Positions 9,154 through 17,215 of a stretch of DNA of 60,400 nt are shown here, one piece after another (positions within the stretch are counted from its first letter, which is position 1; the number at the start of each line of letters is the position of its first letter). The notes under the pieces were generated by a model. The model did no database searches, was not told the DNA's origin, and was given only the letters and a program-made list of their open reading frames with translations. Where the stretch lies: the NCBI GenBank assembly GCA_900555985.1, contig USNF01000006.1, positions 1 through 60,400 on the forward strand. The letters run 5' to 3'. This DNA is from an uncultured Gemella sp. (lineage in GTDB: Bacteria > Bacillota > Bacilli > Staphylococcales > Gemellaceae). The position numbers and the translations under genes are program-made.

Positions 9154-10089
9154 TTATTTAGCTAATCCTTCAGCAATTTTATCTAAATTCCATTTCATCA
9201 TATTGTAATAGCTATCGCCATTTTGACCTGGTTCTGAAATAGAGTCAGTAAAGATTTTAGCGAAGATAGGGATACCAGTATCTTTTGATACAGTTTGCAT
9301 TGGACGTTCATCAACACTACTTTCTACAAATAGAGAAGGTGTTTTTGTTTTACGAAGTTTTTCAACTAATGTTTTGATTTGATCAGGTGTTCCTTCTTCT
9401 TCAGTATTGATTTCCCAAATATAAGCTGATGGTACATTGTAAGCTTTAGAGAAGTACTTGAAGCAACCTTCACTTGTTACAATCATTTTTTTCTCTGTAG
9501 GTATATTGTTAAATTTTTCTTTAGCTTCTTTATCTAGTTGAGATAATTTTTCTAAATATGATTTAAGATTTGCCTCATAAAATTCTTTATTTTTTGGATC
9601 TTTTTCACTAAGTTGTTTAGCTATATTTTTAGCATAAATCATACCATTTTCAAGATTTAACCACGCATGAGGATCTTCTTTACCTTTTTCATTTTGTCCC
9701 TCAAGATAAATTACATCTACGCCATCACTAACTGCATAGTAGTCTTTATTTTCTTGTTTTTTAGCGTTTTGAACTAACTTAGTAAACCATGCATTACCTC
9801 CAGTTTCAAGGTTAATACCATTGTAGAAGATAAGATCAGCTTGTGAAGTTTTCTTAACATCATCTGGTAGTGGTTCATATTCATGTGGATCTTGACCAAC
9901 TGGAACAATACTATGTAATTCTATTTTATCTCCTGCAATATTTTTTGTAATATCTGCAATAATAGAGTTAGTAGTAACAACTTTAAGTTTGTTATTTTCG
10001 CTTGAATTTGAGTTTTGTTTAGCATTAGAACAAGCGAATAATCCTATAGCTAACATAAATATTAAAGAAATAAAACCTAATTTTTTCAT
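9154..10089 (-). CDS. Metal ABC transporter substrate-binding lipoprotein (Mn/Zn type)
   Basis: Cluster A-I (PsaA/MtsA/ScaA-like) metal receptor, 311 residues. The signal peptide ends in the lipobox LFAC, with Cys at residue 20, so it is membrane-anchored outside the cell. Metal ligands by family comparison are visible: His in QDPHEYEP, His in DPHAWLN, Glu in VTSEGCFKYF and Asp in IFTDSIS. The His-His-Glu-Asp set fits the manganese/zinc receptors; the long His-rich loop of dedicated zinc receptors is absent. It is the third gene after the ATPase and permease genes, but about 200 bases separate it from the permease, with its own Fur-family-like operator, so it may also be transcribed alone. 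Confidence 0.93.
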   Translation of the reverse strand: MKKLGFISLIFMLAIGLFACSNAKQNSNSSENNKLKVVTTNSIIADITKNIAGDKIELHSIVPVGQDPHEYEPLPDDVKKTSQADLIFYNGINLETGGNAWFTKLVQNAKKQENKDYYAVSDGVDVIYLEGQNEKGKEDPHAWLNLENGMIYAKNIAKQLSEKDPKNKEFYEANLKSYLEKLSQLDKEAKEKFNNIPTEKKMIVTSEGCFKYFSKAYNVPSAYIWEINTEEEGTPDQIKTLVEKLRKTKTPSLFVESSVDERPMQTVSKDTGIPIFAKIFTDSISEPGQNGDSYYNMMKWNLDKIAEGLAK

Positions 10090-10130
10090 ATTGAAGGTCT
10101 CCTTTATTTATTTTTATTAATTTTTTTCAT

Positions 10131-10278
10131 ATAAAATACTAAATAAATATAGTTAGATAATAGTAATTATTATCAATTAATATACTAATATAAAATCTTT
10201 AAGAAAAAATTTTCGGGAGTAAATATGAGTAACTTCTTAAAGAGATTATATAATATTTATATTTATTTAGTATTTTAT
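10131..10278. repeat. 20-bp perfect inverted repeat enclosing 108 bp
   Basis: The 20 bases at 10131-10150 (beginning ATAAAATACTAAAT) are the exact reverse complement of 10259-10278. The enclosed 108 bases hold a second palindrome (10156-10174) and a possible micro-ORF. A 20-bp perfect match is unlikely by chance even in DNA this AT-rich. I see no target-site duplication, so a transposon origin is not shown. In the importer transcript the arms could form a long-range stem between the permease and lipoprotein genes. Confidence 0.8.
10156..10174. promoter_or_regulatory. Fur-family-like operator upstream of the metal lipoprotein gene
   Basis: GATAATAGTAATTATTATC has outer palindromic arms GATAATA/TATTATC and matches the classical 19-base Fur box at most positions. 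Read as a 7-1-7 box, TAGTAAT-T-ATTATCA fits the Bacillus Fur consensus at about 12 of 14 positions. On the minus strand it overlaps a possible promoter (TTGATA, 19-base spacer, TATATT) for the lipoprotein gene. Which regulator binds (Fur, Zur, PerR or a Mn sensor) cannot be decided from sequence. Confidence 0.5.
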
Positions 10279-10293
10279 GTTTATGAAACATAA
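10225..10293 (+). CDS. Possible 22-residue micro-ORF antisense to the importer operon
   Basis: ATG at 10225 follows GGGAG with a good spacing and opens a 22-codon frame reading MSNFLKRLYNIYIYLVFYVYET. It is basic at the N-terminus and then hydrophobic and aromatic. The second half lies in the right arm of the 20-bp inverted repeat. The 14 bases GGGAGTAAATATGA at its start recur exactly at the micro-ORF at 12096. It may not be translated. Confidence 0.3.
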   Translation: MSNFLKRLYNIYIYLVFYVYET

Positions 10294-10294
10294 G

Positions 10295-11131
10295 TTATTT
10301 TTGTTTATGCTTAATAAAGCGTTGTTTAGGTGCAATGAAAAAGCTAATTGCAAATACAGCAGCTAAAGTTAAGACAATACTAGATCCCGCGGCTATATTA
10401 AATGAATAACCGATAAATAATCCTAATACAGAACATACAGCTCCGATTGTAGAAGATAAGAAAATCATAGTTTTTAGACTATTTGCATAAAGATATGCAG
10501 TAGCAGCAGGAGTAATAAGCATAGCAACTATAAGTATAGTTCCGACACTTTGCATAGCTGTAACTGAGACTAGAGTTAATAATATCATTAGTAAATAGTG
10601 ATAGAAGTTAACTTTCATGCCCATTGCTTTTGCTAAAAGTTCATCAAATGACGTTAGTAATAGTTCTTTAAAGAATAATCTTATAACTAAAAGAACGAAT
10701 ATTCCAACACCTATAGTAATGTACATGTCAATATCTTGAACAGCAAGTATATTACCAAAAAGAATGTGGAATAGGTCTGTAGAACTTTTCGCAACACCAA
10801 TAAGAATAACTCCAAGTGCTAAGAATGAACTAAATGTAATACCTATAGCAGTATCACTTTTTATGATGGAATTACCTTTAATAAATGTAATAATAACCGA
10901 TGCAAGAATACCAAATGCAATAGCTCCGATAAAGAAATCGATACCTAGAATAAATGAAATTGCTACTCCTGGAAGGACAGCATGAGAAATAGCATCTCCC
11001 ATTAGACTCATTCCTCTAAGAACGATAAAACAACCTACAGCACCTGCAACAATACCAATAACTATTGCTGTGATAAGTGCATTTTGTAAAAAGTGAAAAC
11101 TATAAAGTCCATCAATAAATTCCTTAATCAC
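10295..11131 (-). CDS. Metal ABC transporter permease (Mn/Zn type)
   Basis: Integral membrane subunit of the ABC-3 (ZnuB/MntB/PsaC-like) family, 278 residues with about eight hydrophobic segments. Family features include VLRGMSLMGDAISHAVLPGVAISF near the N-terminus and the cytoplasmic coupling region LLTSFDELLAKAMGM. The longest frame starts earlier, but a GGAGGTGG ribosome binding site at about 11138-11145 points to GTG at 11131. That start overlaps the end of the ATPase gene by 8 bases, so translation is probably coupled. It works with the ATPase (11124-11852) and the lipoprotein (9154-10089). Confidence 0.92.
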   Translation of the reverse strand: MIKEFIDGLYSFHFLQNALITAIVIGIVAGAVGCFIVLRGMSLMGDAISHAVLPGVAISFILGIDFFIGAIAFGILASVIITFIKGNSIIKSDTAIGITFSSFLALGVILIGVAKSSTDLFHILFGNILAVQDIDMYITIGVGIFVLLVIRLFFKELLLTSFDELLAKAMGMKVNFYHYLLMILLTLVSVTAMQSVGTILIVAMLITPAATAYLYANSLKTMIFLSSTIGAVCSVLGLFIGYSFNIAAGSSIVLTLAAVFAISFFIAPKQRFIKHKQK

Positions 11132-11852
11132 TAGAACCACCTCCCATAAAGAATAAATCTGTACCATAGGTATGAGTTAGATTTTCTCTAGTAAATGTTT
11201 CTTTTGTATTGCCATAAGAAATAAGCTTTTTGTTTAGTAATAAAACTTCATCGAAGTATGCATGGACTTTTCTTAAGTCATGATGAACTATCAATATTGT
11301 ATGGCCATTGTCTCTTAATTTTCTAAGTGTATTCATAATTATTTCTTCGCTGACAGAATCGATGCCGACAAATGGTTCATCTAAGAAAATGTATTTTGCT
11401 TCTTGTACAAGGCATCTAGCAATCAAAACTCTTTGGAACTGGCCACCAGAAAGCTCACTTATTTGACGATTGGAAAATTCTTCTAATCCAACTAATTTTA
11501 GAGCATCATCAACTTTTTGCCAATCAGATTTATTTAAATTTTTAAATAAACCAATTTTAGGATAAATCCCCAAAGAAACACATTCTCTAACTTTAATAGG
11601 GAAGTTATAGTCTATATTTATTTTTTGTTCTACATAAGCAACGCTACCTAATTGATCTTTAGAAAGTTTATCATCAATTTTTATTATTCCTTTAGAAGGT
11701 ATTATATTTAAAACTGCTTTAATTAGAGTGGATTTTCCTGCTCCGTTTGGTCCTACTATCCCAATAATCTTTGAATTTGATAAAGTAACATTAATACTAT
11801 CAAGAGCAGGTGTGTCTTTATATGTAACTATTAAATTTTTTATCTCTATCAT
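11124..11852 (-). CDS. Metal ABC transporter ATPase (Mn/Zn type)
   Basis: Cytoplasmic ABC ATPase, 242 residues. Walker A is GPNGAGKST at about 34-42, the signature is LSGGQFQRVLIARCL, Walker B is YIFLDEPFVGID and the switch histidine is in ILIVHHDL. A GTG at 11861 extends the frame by three codons, but AAAGGG at 11861-11866 overlaps it. ATG 11852 has the normal spacing and is chosen. First gene of the importer operon, ahead of the permease and the lipoprotein. A strong promoter with a DtxR-like palindrome lies upstream, suggesting repression by a manganese- or iron-sensing regulator. Confidence 0.93.
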   Translation of the reverse strand: MIEIKNLIVTYKDTPALDSINVTLSNSKIIGIVGPNGAGKSTLIKAVLNIIPSKGIIKIDDKLSKDQLGSVAYVEQKINIDYNFPIKVRECVSLGIYPKIGLFKNLNKSDWQKVDDALKLVGLEEFSNRQISELSGGQFQRVLIARCLVQEAKYIFLDEPFVGIDSVSEEIIMNTLRKLRDNGHTILIVHHDLRKVHAYFDEVLLLNKKLISYGNTKETFTRENLTHTYGTDLFFMGGGSSD

Positions 11853-11885
11853 ATTATACACCCTTTCATTCTCTCACTACACAAA

Positions 11886-11914
11886 AGTTTACCTTAGGAA
11901 ACAAGAAAAGTCAA
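11886..11914 (-). promoter_or_regulatory. Promoter of the metal importer with DtxR/MntR-like palindrome
   Basis: On the minus strand TTGACT (11914-11909), a 17-base spacer and TAAACT (11891-11886) form a good promoter. The imperfect palindrome TTTaCCT-T-AGGaAA at 11888-11901 covers the -10 side of the spacer, where a repressor would block polymerase. Its CCT-N-AGG core resembles DtxR-family operators. The regulator is an inference. Confidence 0.5.
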
Positions 11915-12051
11915 GTGAAAAGTTGGAAAAGGTGAAGAAAATGAGTAAAAGCGAAATTATGTAAATATAAATTAATATCATATAAGAAAGTTAGAAAGTG
12001 GCGAAAAAATTAATTATTCTGTAAATTTTATAGATTTAGATATAAAAAAAC

Positions 12052-12079
12052 CTACCTTACAAAAAATATTGTAAGGTAG
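12052..12079 (-). terminator. Strong hairpin, terminator-like on the minus strand
   Basis: CTACCTTACAA (12052-12062) pairs perfectly over 11 bp with TTGTAAGGTAG (12069-12079) around a 6-nt loop. On the minus strand it is followed by GGTTTTTTTATA, a standard intrinsic terminator tail. No gene immediately upstream on that strand is recognised; either a long glmM read-through or an unannotated minus-strand RNA would end here. On the plus strand it sits just before the micro-ORF at 12096. Confidence 0.65.
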
Positions 12080-12095
12080 AAATAAGGGAGTAAAT

Positions 12096-12152
12096 ATGAA
12101 AAGTCTTTATTATAAGCTAGGGAGACTTATAATAAAAGAACATATGAAGTAA
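12096..12152 (+). CDS. Possible 18-residue micro-ORF
   Basis: ATG 12096 follows AAGGGAG and opens MKSLYYKLGRLIIKEHMK, a short, basic, amphipathic peptide. A hairpin precedes it, and a second one (GAAGTAAT/ATTACTTC) overlaps its stop codon. It shares the exact 14 bases GGGAGTAAATATGA with the micro-ORF at 10225. I do not recognise the peptide and it may not be translated. Confidence 0.3.
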   Translation: MKSLYYKLGRLIIKEHMK

Positions 12153-12696
12153 TATATAATTACTTCACTTATGATTATATCAGAAGTATATACAAAAAAC
12201 AAGAGGAAAATAAAAAAAACTAAAAAAAAATTAATTTTTTTTTTGAAAAATATTAATATGAATATCGATTACATAAAAAAACAAATATTTTGTCAATAAA
12301 TTCATTTGTATTTATAGTATAAATGTAAAATAGGCCTTATTTCAGTAAGTTTTATAAGAGGAAATATTACGATAAATATACAAACAAATTTCATATTATA
12401 AATTTTTTATAAAAATAACTAGTAGTAATTAGAAAAATATTAAGAAAATATTAAGGTTAATAATATATAAAATAATGTATATAATATATAAAGATTTTGG
12501 TTGAAATAATATAGTAATAAATATAGTAAAAAAAGCACTTATTAGAGTGTTATATTATACGCGTTACAAAGGATAAAATATAGAAAAAATAAAAAAACTA
12601 AAGTTATATAAAATCACAATGTTTTCAGTATTGATGATTATAATAGTCTTTAGTCTTTTTATTTATTTTAATATTTTTTACTATCGTAAGGTATAA
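12153..12696. other. AT-rich region without a recognised gene; RNA signals possible
   Basis: No credible protein-coding frame is visible on either strand. A promoter-like TTGTCA (12290-12295), 17-base spacer and TATAGT (12313-12318) point rightward into sequence with no gene until the end of glmM. Near 12596-12650, ACTAAAG and CTTTAGT could pair across about 45 bases, with a T-run on the minus strand, which may be the glmM terminator. A small RNA on either strand is possible but unproven. Confidence 0.4.
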
Positions 12697-14040
12697 TTAT
12701 TTTACTTCATACTTTTCACGAACAATTTTTGCCACTTGTTCACAGTATTTATCTGTTAATTCATCGCTACTTGCTTCTACCATAACTCGAATTAAGTTTT
12801 CTGTTCCTGAAGCACGAAGTAATATACGCCCGTTACCTTCAAGTTCTTTTTCAACTTTTTCACATTCTGAAAGTATTTCTTTATCTTCCATAGCTATTTT
12901 TTTATCAGTAACTTTAATATTAACTAGTTTTTGAGGATATATACTAACTTCATCTGCTAATTCTTTAAGAGATTTACCAGTTGATTTGATGATACTAGCT
13001 AATTTCACTGCTGTTAAAATTCCATCACCAGTAGTTGCATAGTTCATAAGTATTATATGACCTGATTGTTCACCACCAAGTGAGTAGTTGTTTTTTCTCA
13101 TTTCTTCAACTACATATCTATCTCCAACAGAAGTTTTAACTGATTGCATACCATGTTCTTCTACTGCTTTATAGAAACCTATATTACTCATTACAGTAGA
13201 GACAACCATATTATCTTTTAATTCACCTTGTTCTTTTAGGTGTTTAGCAAGAATAAACATGATTTTATCTCCATCAACAACATTACCTTCTGAATCTACT
13301 GCAAGAACTCTATCGCCATCACCGTCAAATGCAAATCCTAAATCTACATTATGTACTTTTACGAATTCAGCGATAGTATTAATTTTTGTTGATCCCACAT
13401 TATCATTAATATTAGTTCCACTTGGAGCACATCCAATAGTTTCTATATCTGCTTCTAAATCTCCGAATAAGAATGGAGCAACTCCAGTTGTAGCACCATG
13501 TGCACAGTCAAGTGCAATTTTAATACCTGATAAATCATCAGAAATAGATTGTTTTATATGTTGAATATATTTTTGAGAAAGCTCGCTACCACTATATAAG
13601 TTTCCAATATGTTCATAGCTTGCTGCTTTAATTTGGTCAACATTATCAATTAAATGTTCAATTTCTAATTCTTGTTCATCTGTTAATTTGAAACCATCTG
13701 GGCCAAATATTTTAATTCCGTTATCTTGATATGGGTTATGTGAAGCAGAAATCATGATTCCACTATCAGTTTCTATTGTCTTAGTTAGATATGCAATTGC
13801 TGGAGTAGGAATAACGCCTACAGTCATAACATCGACACCAACGCTAGTTAAACCAGCAGTAAGTGAATATTCAATCATATCACATGAAATTCTAGTGTCT
13901 CTTCCTATTATTACTTTAGGACGATCTTTTTTATCAGTAAGTAATTTACCTAATGCTTTACCTACTTTAAAACTTAAATCAGCGGTAAGTGTTTCGCCAG
14001 CGACACCACGTATACCATCTGTTCCAAAATATTTTCTCAT
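12697..14040 (-). CDS. glmM: Phosphoglucosamine mutase
   Basis: Converts glucosamine-6-phosphate to glucosamine-1-phosphate on the path to UDP-N-acetylglucosamine for cell wall synthesis. The 447 residues match the family. It begins with MRKYFGTDGIRGVAGE. The phosphoserine loop ISASHNPYQDNGIKIF is at about residues 98-113, the metal loop AFDGDGDRVLAVD at about 238-250, and the C-terminal phosphate-binding loop RASGTENLIRVM is intact. In many Firmicutes it lies behind the cyclic-di-AMP synthase genes; here it stands alone with its own promoter. Confidence 0.97.
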   Translation of the reverse strand: MRKYFGTDGIRGVAGETLTADLSFKVGKALGKLLTDKKDRPKVIIGRDTRISCDMIEYSLTAGLTSVGVDVMTVGVIPTPAIAYLTKTIETDSGIMISASHNPYQDNGIKIFGPDGFKLTDEQELEIEHLIDNVDQIKAASYEHIGNLYSGSELSQKYIQHIKQSISDDLSGIKIALDCAHGATTGVAPFLFGDLEADIETIGCAPSGTNINDNVGSTKINTIAEFVKVHNVDLGFAFDGDGDRVLAVDSEGNVVDGDKIMFILAKHLKEQGELKDNMVVSTVMSNIGFYKAVEEHGMQSVKTSVGDRYVVEEMRKNNYSLGGEQSGHIILMNYATTGDGILTAVKLASIIKSTGKSLKELADEVSIYPQKLVNIKVTDKKIAMEDKEILSECEKVEKELEGNGRILLRASGTENLIRVMVEASSDELTDKYCEQVAKIVREKYEVK

Positions 14041-14088
14041 GAAAATAACTCCTTAAATTAATTTAAATTATTTTATAATCTAATATGA

Positions 14089-14117
14089 ATATTACTATAT
14101 AAAGTGAAATAAGTCAA
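14089..14117 (-). promoter_or_regulatory. glmM promoter
   Basis: On the minus strand TTGACT (14117-14112), a 17-base spacer and TAATAT (14094-14089) form a vegetative promoter. AAGGAG lies about 7 bases before the start codon. I saw no glmS-type ribozyme in the short leader. Confidence 0.65.
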
Positions 14118-14191
14118 GGTTTAGAGAGGTTTTGTATCTAATTTGTTAAGAAGTTGAGTAAGAATTGTAAATAATTATTAAAGTAAACAAA

Positions 14192-14240
14192 AATAATGTG
14201 TTATAAGCTATGTTGAAAATATAACTTATAACACATTATT
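14192..14240 (-). terminator. Terminator of the mnh operon
   Basis: The 16 bases from 14192 to 14207 are the exact reverse complement of 14225-14240, with a 17-nt loop. On the minus strand a TTTTTGTTT tail follows. It closes the mnhA-G operon. Confidence 0.9.
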
Positions 14241-14245
14241 ATATA

Positions 14246-14611
14246 TTAATTTAATTTTTCGATGTCATCTAATACCTTTTTAGCTTCATCTTTATTATTT
14301 TTTGAATAAACTTTTTTGTTATAAATAATTGCACTTATTGAGATCATGTGAGCTGAAACTGGTGCAACTAAAAATAAGAATGCAATAGCTAGAAGAAGTT
14401 TAAATTCAAAAACATGTAAGTATCTATAGAAATAGATAAAACCAGTTATTAGAATTAATTCTACTGCAAATGAACCTGTAACCCCTGCTGCATGAATTCT
14501 AGTTAATTCATCAGGTAGTCTTACAAATCCAATAACAGTTGCTGCCATAGCAACAATAGAGATAAGAATAAGAAGTATTATTATTACATCTAAAATATTA
14601 TTTAGAATCAT
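14246..14611 (-). CDS. mnhG: Na+/H+ antiporter subunit G
   Basis: Small membrane subunit of the Mrp/Mnh multi-subunit cation:proton antiporter, 121 residues. The family core GFVRLPDELTRIHAAGVTGSF is at about residues 28-48. There are three hydrophobic segments and a charged C-terminal tail. The start overlaps the end of mnhF by 14 bases. Last gene of the operon, followed by a strong terminator. All seven subunits are needed for activity in studied Bacillus and Staphylococcus systems (family knowledge). Confidence 0.92.
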   Translation of the reverse strand: MILNNILDVIIILLILISIVAMAATVIGFVRLPDELTRIHAAGVTGSFAVELILITGFIYFYRYLHVFEFKLLLAIAFLFLVAPVSAHMISISAIIYNKKVYSKNNKDEAKKVLDDIEKLN

Positions 14612-14888
14612 CGCTAAATACCTCCTTCTTAGCTAAGAATCTTGCAGTAACGACTGTACCAACTAGACATATAATTGCGATTATTAGAATAAGTGAAATA
14701 TATGAAAAAGTTTTATAGTACATACTTACTAATACTATTAAGCAGATAAGAGGCATAGCAAGTAAGTCGCTTGCGATTAATTTATCAAAAATACTAGGTT
14801 TTTTTACGATATATACCAGCAAGAAGAATATCATAATAATACTAGCGAAAATTCCTAAAACTATTGTGAAGTTCATAACTTTATCCAT
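14598..14888 (-). CDS. mnhF: Na+/H+ antiporter subunit F
   Basis: A 96-residue, three-segment membrane protein, the expected size for MrpF. It contains KPSIFDKLIASDLLAMPLICL, matching the family's conserved short loop with a membrane-embedded aspartate. It overlaps both neighbours in the gene-dense operon (8 bases with mnhE, 14 with mnhG). The identity rests on size, topology and position between E and G. Confidence 0.9.
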   Translation of the reverse strand: MDKVMNFTIVLGIFASIIMIFFLLVYIVKKPSIFDKLIASDLLAMPLICLIVLVSMYYKTFSYISLILIIAIICLVGTVVTARFLAKKEVFSDDSK

Positions 14889-15378
14889 CTAAATCAACCT
14901 CCAATATCGCTTTTTCAAAACTATTTTTAATACCTTCAATTTCACCTTCGATATCATCAGTATCAAGGCAATGAATAAATAGGGTTGTATTATCATAACC
15001 AACATTAACAGTAAGTGTTCCTGGAGTCAATGTAATCATATTAGCTAATAATGTAATTTGCCAGTTTTTCTTAACTTGTAAAGGATATTCGAAAATCACT
15101 GGATTAACATCAAGATCTTTTCTAAACATCATTTTCAATACATTAATATCTGCTTTTAATAATTCGATTAGAAACATAACTACAAGTTTTATCCATTTAT
15201 AGATATAAACGTAGTAAAGTTGGTCACCTAAAAAGCTTTTAGCAAAAGTTTTTCTTAGGATGAATAGGATAATCATTCCCCAGAAAAATCCTACAGCAAA
15301 GTATTCAGAATTAAAAGTTCCAGAATAGAACATCCATATAACTCCGACAAAAATATTAATTAAAAATTGTAATGCCAT
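14881..15378 (-). CDS. mnhE: Na+/H+ antiporter subunit E
   Basis: A 165-residue subunit with N-terminal membrane helices and a cytoplasmic C-terminal domain. ANMITLTPGTLTVNV (about residues 112-126) is the conserved MrpE motif. It starts 3 bases after mnhD and overlaps mnhF by 8 bases. Confidence 0.93.
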   Translation of the reverse strand: MALQFLINIFVGVIWMFYSGTFNSEYFAVGFFWGMIILFILRKTFAKSFLGDQLYYVYIYKWIKLVVMFLIELLKADINVLKMMFRKDLDVNPVIFEYPLQVKKNWQITLLANMITLTPGTLTVNVGYDNTTLFIHCLDTDDIEGEIEGIKNSFEKAILEVDLDG

Positions 15379-15381
15379 ATG

Positions 15382-16863
15382 TTATGCCCCCTTTCCAAGA
15401 ACTATTTCAATATATTTTTTCGGATCTAATATCATTTGGACACCGTTATTGAATAATCCGTCCAATTGATTAGAAAATATACCGATTAAAAATGCAACTG
15501 CAACTAAAGAAACAAGAGGTATTAAGATCCCTTTTGGAAGAGGTCTTAGTGGCAATGTTTTATTAATATTATCATAGAAAACATTAAGGAATATTCTTAT
15601 TAGAGAGTAGAATACAATTAATCCAGAAGCTGCAACAAGTGTAGCTATATAGATGTGATTATCTAATACAAGTCCTCTAATAATAAGTGCTTTACCATAA
15701 AAACCACTGAAAGGAGGGACACCTGCAAGTGATAATACAATTATGAAGTAAGTCCAAGCTAATAGTGGGTACTTATTAATTAATCCACATTTTTGAAGGA
15801 ACTTAACTCCGCTAGCGTAAATAACTAATCCAACTACAATAAATAAAGCAGCTTTTAGAAGAATGTCATTCACAGCATAGAATAGTGCACCTTTCACACC
15901 ATATGTATTAAGTGTTGCAGTTCCACATACCATAACTCCTAGTGAAATAACGATATTAAAAATTACAATTTGTTTTAAATTACTTTGATATATTGCTCCA
16001 ATACATCCAGCAATAATAGAAATTGCACCTAGAATTAGTAGGTATGATTTAATAAAATTAGATTCATAGTAGAATAAACCATATGTTCTAATAATAGAGT
16101 ATAAACCTACTTTTGTTAATAAAGCACCAAAGATGATTGATACTGATATAGGAGGTGCAGCATATGATCTGTTCATCCAAGTGAATAGTGGGAATAGAGC
16201 CCCTTTCATACAGAAGACGAATATCATAACTGCTCCAACTAAGTAAACCCCACGTCTATCTGACATATTAGAGATAGTTTGTGATATATATGCCATATTT
16301 AAACTACCAACAATTGTATATAAATATCCAACACTTATAACAAATAAACTACCTGCAAAAACATTCATCAATACATAACTAATAGATGATTTTAATTGTT
16401 CTTTGTTTATACCTACTAAAAGAAGTAAGTAAGATGACATTAATAAAATTTCATAGAATACAAATAGGTTAAAAATGTCACCTGTTGTAAATGCTCCATT
16501 TATCCCGACCATGATTAATAAGAAACCAGGATAGAAAAAGCTTAATTCACGAATTTTATCAATTGTTTTAAATGAATAGAATAGGGTAGCTAAAAATACT
16601 ATACCAGATATTGTTACGAGTATACTATTTAAGCCATCTAGTGTAAGAGTAATACCAAATGGTGAAGCCCAATTCCCCATTTCTAAAATTAGTATTTTAT
16701 ATTTTGCTACTTTAAATAGATTGTAGATTGAGAATCCTAAAGTAAGAGTAGTAGCAAGGAAAGTTAATAATCTTTGCATACCAATTCTTCGTCTAAACAA
16801 TATTGTTATTGCAGCAAATAAAAGAGGTATAAAGATTGGAATAACAGGTAAATTACTATGCAT
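15382..16863 (-). CDS. mnhD: Na+/H+ antiporter subunit D
   Basis: A 493-residue polytopic subunit homologous to the NuoM/N proton-pumping subunits of complex I. FVFYEILLMSSYLLL carries the conserved glutamate of helix 5. MKGALFPLFTWMNRSYAAPPISVS matches the conserved helix 7-8 region with its lysine. About 14 hydrophobic segments are visible. Together with mnhA it forms the ion-translocating core. The start overlaps mnhC by 8 bases. Confidence 0.95.
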   Translation of the reverse strand: MHSNLPVIPIFIPLLFAAITILFRRRIGMQRLLTFLATTLTLGFSIYNLFKVAKYKILILEMGNWASPFGITLTLDGLNSILVTISGIVFLATLFYSFKTIDKIRELSFFYPGFLLIMVGINGAFTTGDIFNLFVFYEILLMSSYLLLLVGINKEQLKSSISYVLMNVFAGSLFVISVGYLYTIVGSLNMAYISQTISNMSDRRGVYLVGAVMIFVFCMKGALFPLFTWMNRSYAAPPISVSIIFGALLTKVGLYSIIRTYGLFYYESNFIKSYLLILGAISIIAGCIGAIYQSNLKQIVIFNIVISLGVMVCGTATLNTYGVKGALFYAVNDILLKAALFIVVGLVIYASGVKFLQKCGLINKYPLLAWTYFIIVLSLAGVPPFSGFYGKALIIRGLVLDNHIYIATLVAASGLIVFYSLIRIFLNVFYDNINKTLPLRPLPKGILIPLVSLVAVAFLIGIFSNQLDGLFNNGVQMILDPKKYIEIVLGKGA

Positions 16864-17215
16864 TTATCTTTTCCTCCTTCATATGATCTACATCTTCAAG
16901 TTCAATTATATTGTCACTATGTTTAAGTTTATAGTTAGCAATATAGATTGAAATCAATAGACAGGTTACTGCGAATCCAATAACGATTGCAGTAAGTATC
17001 AATGCGGCAGGTATAGGATCAATATAATTTTTTCCAAGTTCTGAGATTATAGGGATGTCCCCATCATATAATCCTCCTGCAATAAGTATAATTAAGTTTG
17101 TGGCGTGACCAAATAGTCCAACACCAATAATTATACGCATCATACTTTTAGAAAGCATAAGGTAAACCCCAAATCCAACGAGTATACCTGATAATATAAT
17201 CATAAAAAATTCCAT
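16856..17215 (-). CDS. mnhC: Na+/H+ antiporter subunit C
   Basis: A 119-residue, three-helix membrane protein homologous to NuoK, of the usual MrpC size. The family feature DPIPAALILTAIVIGFAVTC is present at about 66-85. Its ATG overlaps the mnhB stop as TAATG, so translation of B and C is tightly coupled. A charged C-terminal tail rich in Glu and Lys extends into the cytoplasm. Confidence 0.94.
   Translation of the reverse strand: MEFFMIILSGILVGFGVYLMLSKSMMRIIIGVGLFGHATNLIILIAGGLYDGDIPIISELGKNYIDPIPAALILTAIVIGFAVTCLLISIYIANYKLKHSDNIIELEDVDHMKEEKINA

Noticed and set aside
13259..13564. Plus-strand frames opposite glmM
   Set aside because: They overlap conserved glmM motifs in another frame and have no start signals or family match.
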